Origin: Phycisphaerales bacterium
Lineage (GTDB): Bacteria > Planctomycetota > Phycisphaerae > SM23-33
Assembly: GCA_003171235.1 (NCBI GenBank)
Contig: PMYM01000249.1
Location: 193-15,025, forward strand
Direction of reading: 5' to 3'
DNA length: 14,833 nt
The stretch's first letter is position 1, and every line of letters starts with the position of its first letter. The notes beneath the pieces are model-generated. The model saw only the letters and a program-made list of their open reading frames with translations, had not been told where the DNA came from and ran no database searches. Position numbers and translations under genes: made by a program. This document shows, piece by piece, positions 11,803 to 14,833 of the stretch.

Positions 11803-13369
11803 GGCGCATCTCCACCTGGGGTGAAATCGTTTCCGGCTGGGCAGGGGGCTGGGCCTGGCTGGCAGACAGGGTGAAGTGGAAGGTGGCGCCCTGGCCCGGC
11901 TGGGAATCAACCCACACGCGCCCGTCGTAATTAGCCAGGATGGACTTGACCAGGGCCAGCCCCACGCCCTTGCCGGGGATGCCGCTGGCGGCCGCCGCCC
12001 GCCGGAAGACCTGGAAAATCCGCTTCTGGTCCTCGGGGGCGATGCCCTGGCCGTTGTCCTTGACCCAGAATTCGTGGCCGCCCTGGCAGGGGCGATAGCC
12101 TATCTCGATTCGGCCGTCGGTGCGGCTGCCCATGTACTTGATGGCATTGTCGATGAGATTCTGGAAAACCTGCCTGAGCCGGTTGCGCTCGACGTAAAGC
12201 GCTGGCAACTCGCCGGGGGTATGCAGGGAGATCTGCTTGCTGCGCAACTCGAATTCGAAGCTGTGGCGAACCTGCTCGAGCAGGCTGCCCATGTGGACCA
12301 GTTCGCGCCGCTCCGGGCGGGTCTTGATTCGCGACAGCTCCAGCAACTCGTCGATCAACTGGGTTTCGGACTGGACGTTGGCGTTGATGCGTTCCAACCG
12401 GTCGGGCACGTCGTCAGGCAGTTGGGCCTTCCATTTCATCAGGATCATGCCGGCCATGCCGGCGATATTGCGGAGGGGCGCGTTAAGGTCGTGGCTGACG
12501 GCCCTTAGGAACTCCTCTTTCTCGGCCATTTCCTCCCGCAGGCGGGAGTTGCTGCATTGGAGCTCGTCGGTGCGCTGGGCGACCTTTCGCTCCAGGGATT
12601 CATTGGCTTCCCGCAGTTGGGCCTGGCTGGTCTGGACGGACTGGGCCATGGCGTTGAAGGCGCCGGTCAACTGGCCGATCTCGCCTCCCCAGATGGTCTG
12701 GGCCCGGGCGGAGAGCTTTCCGCCGGCCAACTGGCCGGCCTGGTCGCGCAGGTGCAGGATGGGGCGCACCAGCAGGTTGCTTACCAGAATGTATCCCAGG
12801 GGGATGGAGCAGACGATCATGGCCCCCGCCAGCAGCAAGGTCTCGCGCCGCATCCGGTTGGCCAGCATGGCCGTCTGCCGGGTGTCCGTCACCAGCCGGA
12901 CCGCGCCGATAAGTTCGGGCGGCTCCCGGTCGCTGGCCAGGATCGGCCAGCCGACCTCCAGCAGATCGTTTGCCCGGTTCTCGTAGGTCAGCGATATCGC
13001 CTGGCGGCGGCGCTGTAAGTGCCTTTGGGCAATGACCTCGCTGCTGGCGGAGGCGACCACCTGGCTGGACTGGTCGAGGATGCTGGCCGAGCAGACGTCG
13101 GAGTGGCGAAGCAGTTCCGAGCAGATGGCCTGCAGGGCCTTCTGGTCGTTTGCCAGCAGGGCTGGGGCGGCGGCGACGGCCAGGCTCCCAGCCAGGCGGT
13201 CGGCCTGGCGGCGGTCGTTATTCATGAGGGCTTGCCGGGCCATGTTGTCGTAAAGCCAACTGCCTCCAAGTGTTGTAGTGAGCAGTAAGCAGCCAAGCAG
13301 CAGAGCGCTCTTGATCTGCAGGCCAAGCCCCTTGCGGGGCGGCGAGTTTTTCTGGCGCAGTGCGAGCAT
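11792..13369 (-). CDS. membrane sensor histidine kinase
   Basis: This 525-residue protein has a transmembrane helix at about 21-37, an extracytoplasmic sensing region (about 40-175, probably CACHE-like), and a second helix at about 177-199. A HAMP linker (200-253), a coiled coil (250-287), a HisKA domain with phospho-acceptor H293 (AVSHDLNAPLRN) and a HATPase domain follow. The ATPase boxes are N (NLIDNAIKY, 404-412), G1 (DNGQGI, 438-443), F (IFQVFRR, 451-457) and G2 (GKGVGLAL, 466-473). All catalytic residues are present. The ligand cannot be inferred. It heads a three-gene minus-strand operon with a lone receiver and a receiver-GGDEF protein, its likely phosphate acceptors. No strong ribosome site precedes the ATG (only TAGGA, closely spaced), so the start is slightly uncertain. 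Confidence 0.92.
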   Translation of the reverse strand: MLALRQKNSPPRKGLGLQIKSALLLGCLLLTTTLGGSWLYDNMARQALMNNDRRQADRLAGSLAVAAAPALLANDQKALQAICSELLRHSDVCSASILDQSSQVVASASSEVIAQRHLQRRRQAISLTYENRANDLLEVGWPILASDREPPELIGAVRLVTDTRQTAMLANRMRRETLLLAGAMIVCSIPLGYILVSNLLVRPILHLRDQAGQLAGGKLSARAQTIWGGEIGQLTGAFNAMAQSVQTSQAQLREANESLERKVAQRTDELQCSNSRLREEMAEKEEFLRAVSHDLNAPLRNIAGMAGMILMKWKAQLPDDVPDRLERINANVQSETQLIDELLELSRIKTRPERRELVHMGSLLEQVRHSFEFELRSKQISLHTPGELPALYVERNRLRQVFQNLIDNAIKYMGSRTDGRIEIGYRPCQGGHEFWVKDNGQGIAPEDQKRIFQVFRRAAAASGIPGKGVGLALVKSILANYDGRVWVDSQPGQGATFHFTLSASQAQPPAQPETISPQVEMRHAV

Positions 13370-13418
13370 GATCCTATTACTGGCTTATCGGAACGGAGGG
13401 GGTCGGACTTTGCTAACT

Positions 13419-13586
13419 TCAGAGCCCCTGACGGAATGCCCCGTGGCCGCGACGCCGCAGGTTTTGACGCGAGGCCAACCCGCCAGGGCCAAGACGACCC
13501 CGAGGCGGGTCGCCCAGCCTGAGCAACGACGGCATGCGGCAAAAGCCGCTCCGTCGCGGCCCGTGTAGGGTTCTGTCAGAGCCCCT
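13419..13586. repeat. 168-bp element with direct-repeat ends and inverted sub-arms
   Basis: TCAGAGCCCCT occurs at 13419-13429 and 13576-13586, and a third copy at 1864-1874 lies inside the nested repeat block. Inside the pair, GGCCGCGACG (about 13444-13453) is complementary to CGTCGCGGCC (about 13552-13561). No coding potential is seen. It looks like a palindromic repeat inserted between direct copies of a short sequence. Confidence 0.55.
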
Positions 13587-13641
13587 TAATGGATTTGCCT
13601 GAAGTGATGGCAGAATAACCTCCAGGTTGCGATTTTTTACC

Positions 13642-13670
13642 TTGTCAGAAACGCCATTTTAGTGTAAAAG
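13642..13670 (+). promoter_or_regulatory. weak sigma-70 promoter candidate for the activator gene
   Basis: TTGTCA (13642-13647) and TAAAAG (13665-13670) are 17 bp apart. The -35 matches five of six positions and the -10 only about four, and it lies about 105 bp before the ATG at 13776. Confidence 0.3.
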
Positions 13671-13775
13671 GGAAGAGTGGGCTGGAAATCGCTCAACCAT
13701 GCACCTCCAGCCTCGCTCAATCATTTGTAGAGTGTTTCGGATTTTGATCGCGTCGTTTCTTGTCTGAAGAAGAGG

Positions 13776-14795
13776 ATGAAACCAGGAGGAGCTACATCTC
13801 AAGGCGCGGCGTGCGCCCAGGGTCGCCCTGTTGACGGCCCGCTGATCGGCGAAAGCCAGCTATTCCGGCACGTTCTGGCAATGGCTGACGCCGTGGCGGC
13901 CAACGACTCGGTCGTGCTCCTGGAAGGCGAGAGCGGCACCGGCAAGGAGCTTCTTGCCCGTCGCATTCACTCCCATTCCAGGCGCAAGGGGGCCCCGTTC
14001 ATCCCGGTCAACTGCGCGGGCATCAGCGACAGCCTGTTTGAAAGCCAGTTCTTTGGGCACGTCAGGGGCGCCTTTACCGGCGCCTTCAACGAGACCCTGG
14101 GCGTGGTGCGGGCCGCCGAGGGCGGCACGCTGCTCTTGGACGAGGTGGGTGAAATCCCCTTGAACCTGCAGCCCAAACTGCTGCGGCTGCTGCAGCAGCA
14201 CGAGGTTATTCCCGTCGGCGGGGCCAAACCCATAACCGTGGACGTCCGCTTCATCGCCGCCACCAATTGCGACCTGCGGCGGCAGGTGGAGAAGGCCCGT
14301 TTCCGGCCGGACCTCTACCACCGGCTCAACATCGTGCGCATCGAAATACCGCCGCTGCGCTGCCGGGTGGATGACGTCGAGCCGCTGCTGGACGCCTACC
14401 TGGAAATCTACTCCCGCGAGTACAACATGACGCGGCGGATGCTCGGCCCGGGCATCCGGCAGCAGCTCAAGAGCTACACCTGGCCCGGCAACGTGCGTGA
14501 ACTGTGCGCCTATATTGAGCGGCTGTATGCCGCCGATCTGCCGCCGCTGCCGCCCTCCATCGTCTTCTGGGACATGGCCTCCGGCGACCAGGCCGATCCG
14601 CCCAAGGACCCCGCCCCGGGCAGGCTGACACACTTGGACAGCCAGCCTGACATCTGCAGCCTGGCCCGGGCCGAGCAGCACGCCATCCTCCGCGCCCTGC
14701 AATGCACCAACTGGAACCGTTCAGCCGCGGCCAGGGTTCTGGACATCCACAGGTCCACCCTGCTGCGAAAGATGCGGTTTTTCGGGTTGGAATAA
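13776..14795 (+). CDS. sigma-54 dependent activator lacking a receiver domain
   Basis: This 339-residue protein is an AAA+ bacterial enhancer-binding protein. It shows Walker A GESGTGKE (51-58), the sigma-54 contact loop GAFTGA (98-103), Walker B GGTLLLDE (116-123), sensor I at FIAATN (159-164), the arginine-finger region FRPDLYHRLN (176-185), and WPGNVREL (236-243). A Fis-type helix-turn-helix ends the protein (about 299-339, with NRSAAARVLDIHRSTLLRKM). Only about 22 residues precede the AAA+ domain, so there is no receiver, GAF or PAS input domain. It should be constitutively active unless controlled in trans, as PspF is. The ATG is the only in-frame start with a plausible purine-rich leader. 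It is divergent from the kinase operon, whose receivers could act with it, though no contact is shown. Confidence 0.93.
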   Translation: MKPGGATSQGAACAQGRPVDGPLIGESQLFRHVLAMADAVAANDSVVLLEGESGTGKELLARRIHSHSRRKGAPFIPVNCAGISDSLFESQFFGHVRGAFTGAFNETLGVVRAAEGGTLLLDEVGEIPLNLQPKLLRLLQQHEVIPVGGAKPITVDVRFIAATNCDLRRQVEKARFRPDLYHRLNIVRIEIPPLRCRVDDVEPLLDAYLEIYSREYNMTRRMLGPGIRQQLKSYTWPGNVRELCAYIERLYAADLPPLPPSIVFWDMASGDQADPPKDPAPGRLTHLDSQPDICSLARAEQHAILRALQCTNWNRSAAARVLDIHRSTLLRKMRFFGLE

Positions 14796-14814
14796 GCCGA
14801 CATTATTCGGCTTA
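14793..14814 (+). terminator. hairpin at the end of the sigma-54 activator gene
   Basis: TAAGCCGA (14793-14800) and TCGGCTTA (14807-14814) form a perfect 8-bp stem around a CATTAT loop, overlapping the stop codon. There is no following U-tract in the remaining bases, so it may be a weak terminator or the edge of another palindromic repeat. Confidence 0.4.
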
Positions 14815-14833
14815 GAGCCTATCCTAATAACCC

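Larger units (their letters stand above)
13370..13775. other. 406-bp divergent intergenic region between the kinase and sigma-54 activator genes
   Basis: No gene was found. The left half holds a repeat element (13419-13586). The right half is AT-richer, with the activator promoter candidate at 13642-13670. A sigma-54 promoter (GG-N10-GC) was looked for and not convincingly seen. Confidence 0.6.

Noticed and set aside
13590..13775. sigma-54 promoter before the activator gene
   Set aside because: GGCA and TTGC elements near 13608-13630 have the wrong spacing for GG-N10-GC.
13860..14702. 280-residue minus-strand reading frame
   Set aside because: It is antisense to the sigma-54 activator, whose Walker, GAFTGA and HTH motifs are unmistakable.

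Overview
The window is GC-rich bacterial DNA that most resembles a member of the Planctomycetota. This is an inference from several signs together: an orphan PEP-CTERM sorting tail, a two-armed WYL regulator, a REP-associated tyrosine transposase (RAYT) with a basic C-terminal tail, many poorly conserved membrane or secreted proteins, and intergenic DNA full of palindromic repeats. No rRNA, tRNA or CRISPR array was seen.

Layout. 1-1470: a truncated Spy/CpxP-like LTxxQ periplasmic protein (minus) divergent from a Tat-exported hemerythrin-domain lipoprotein. 1471-2083: a gene-free block of nested inverted repeats. 2084-4302: a two-TM protein of unknown function (minus), divergent from a promoter that drives a small DUF6804-like membrane protein and a cysteine-rich zinc-ribbon membrane protein. 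4303-5430: an orphan PEP-CTERM tail, a membrane-anchored protein built of 22-residue repeats, a strong minus-strand terminator and a pair of REP-like palindromes. 5431-6261: a polytopic membrane protein with a possible degenerate M50 protease motif. 6262-8125: a long spacer with an inverted-repeat element, then a WYL-family regulator with a near-perfect palindromic operator candidate just upstream, overlapping dtd (D-aminoacyl-tRNA deacylase) by 4 nt. 8126-10318: a mobile-element graveyard, with an intact RAYT between inverted REP arms, a C-terminal protein fragment with a small downstream gene, an IS66 transposase C-terminus, and a tyrosine recombinase cut off at a solitary copy of the same REP. 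10319-14795: a sensory block, with a minus-strand operon for a membrane histidine kinase, a single-domain receiver and a receiver-GGDEF diguanylate cyclase, divergent from a receiver-less sigma-54 activator.

Functional reading. The kinase, receiver and cyclase genes overlap or nearly touch, so they probably form one phosphorelay that outputs c-di-GMP. The WYL-dtd pair looks translationally coupled. The strongest unexplained structures are the RAYT/REP family (8294-8320, 9067-9093 and 10177-10198), the triple-nested inverted repeat at 1621-1942, the palindrome at 6626-6653 and the 27-nt-loop hairpin that would sequester a ribosome binding site at 2875-2921. Several genes (2084-2872, 3499-4302, 4536-5249, 5431-6261) have no function that can be assigned from sequence alone.
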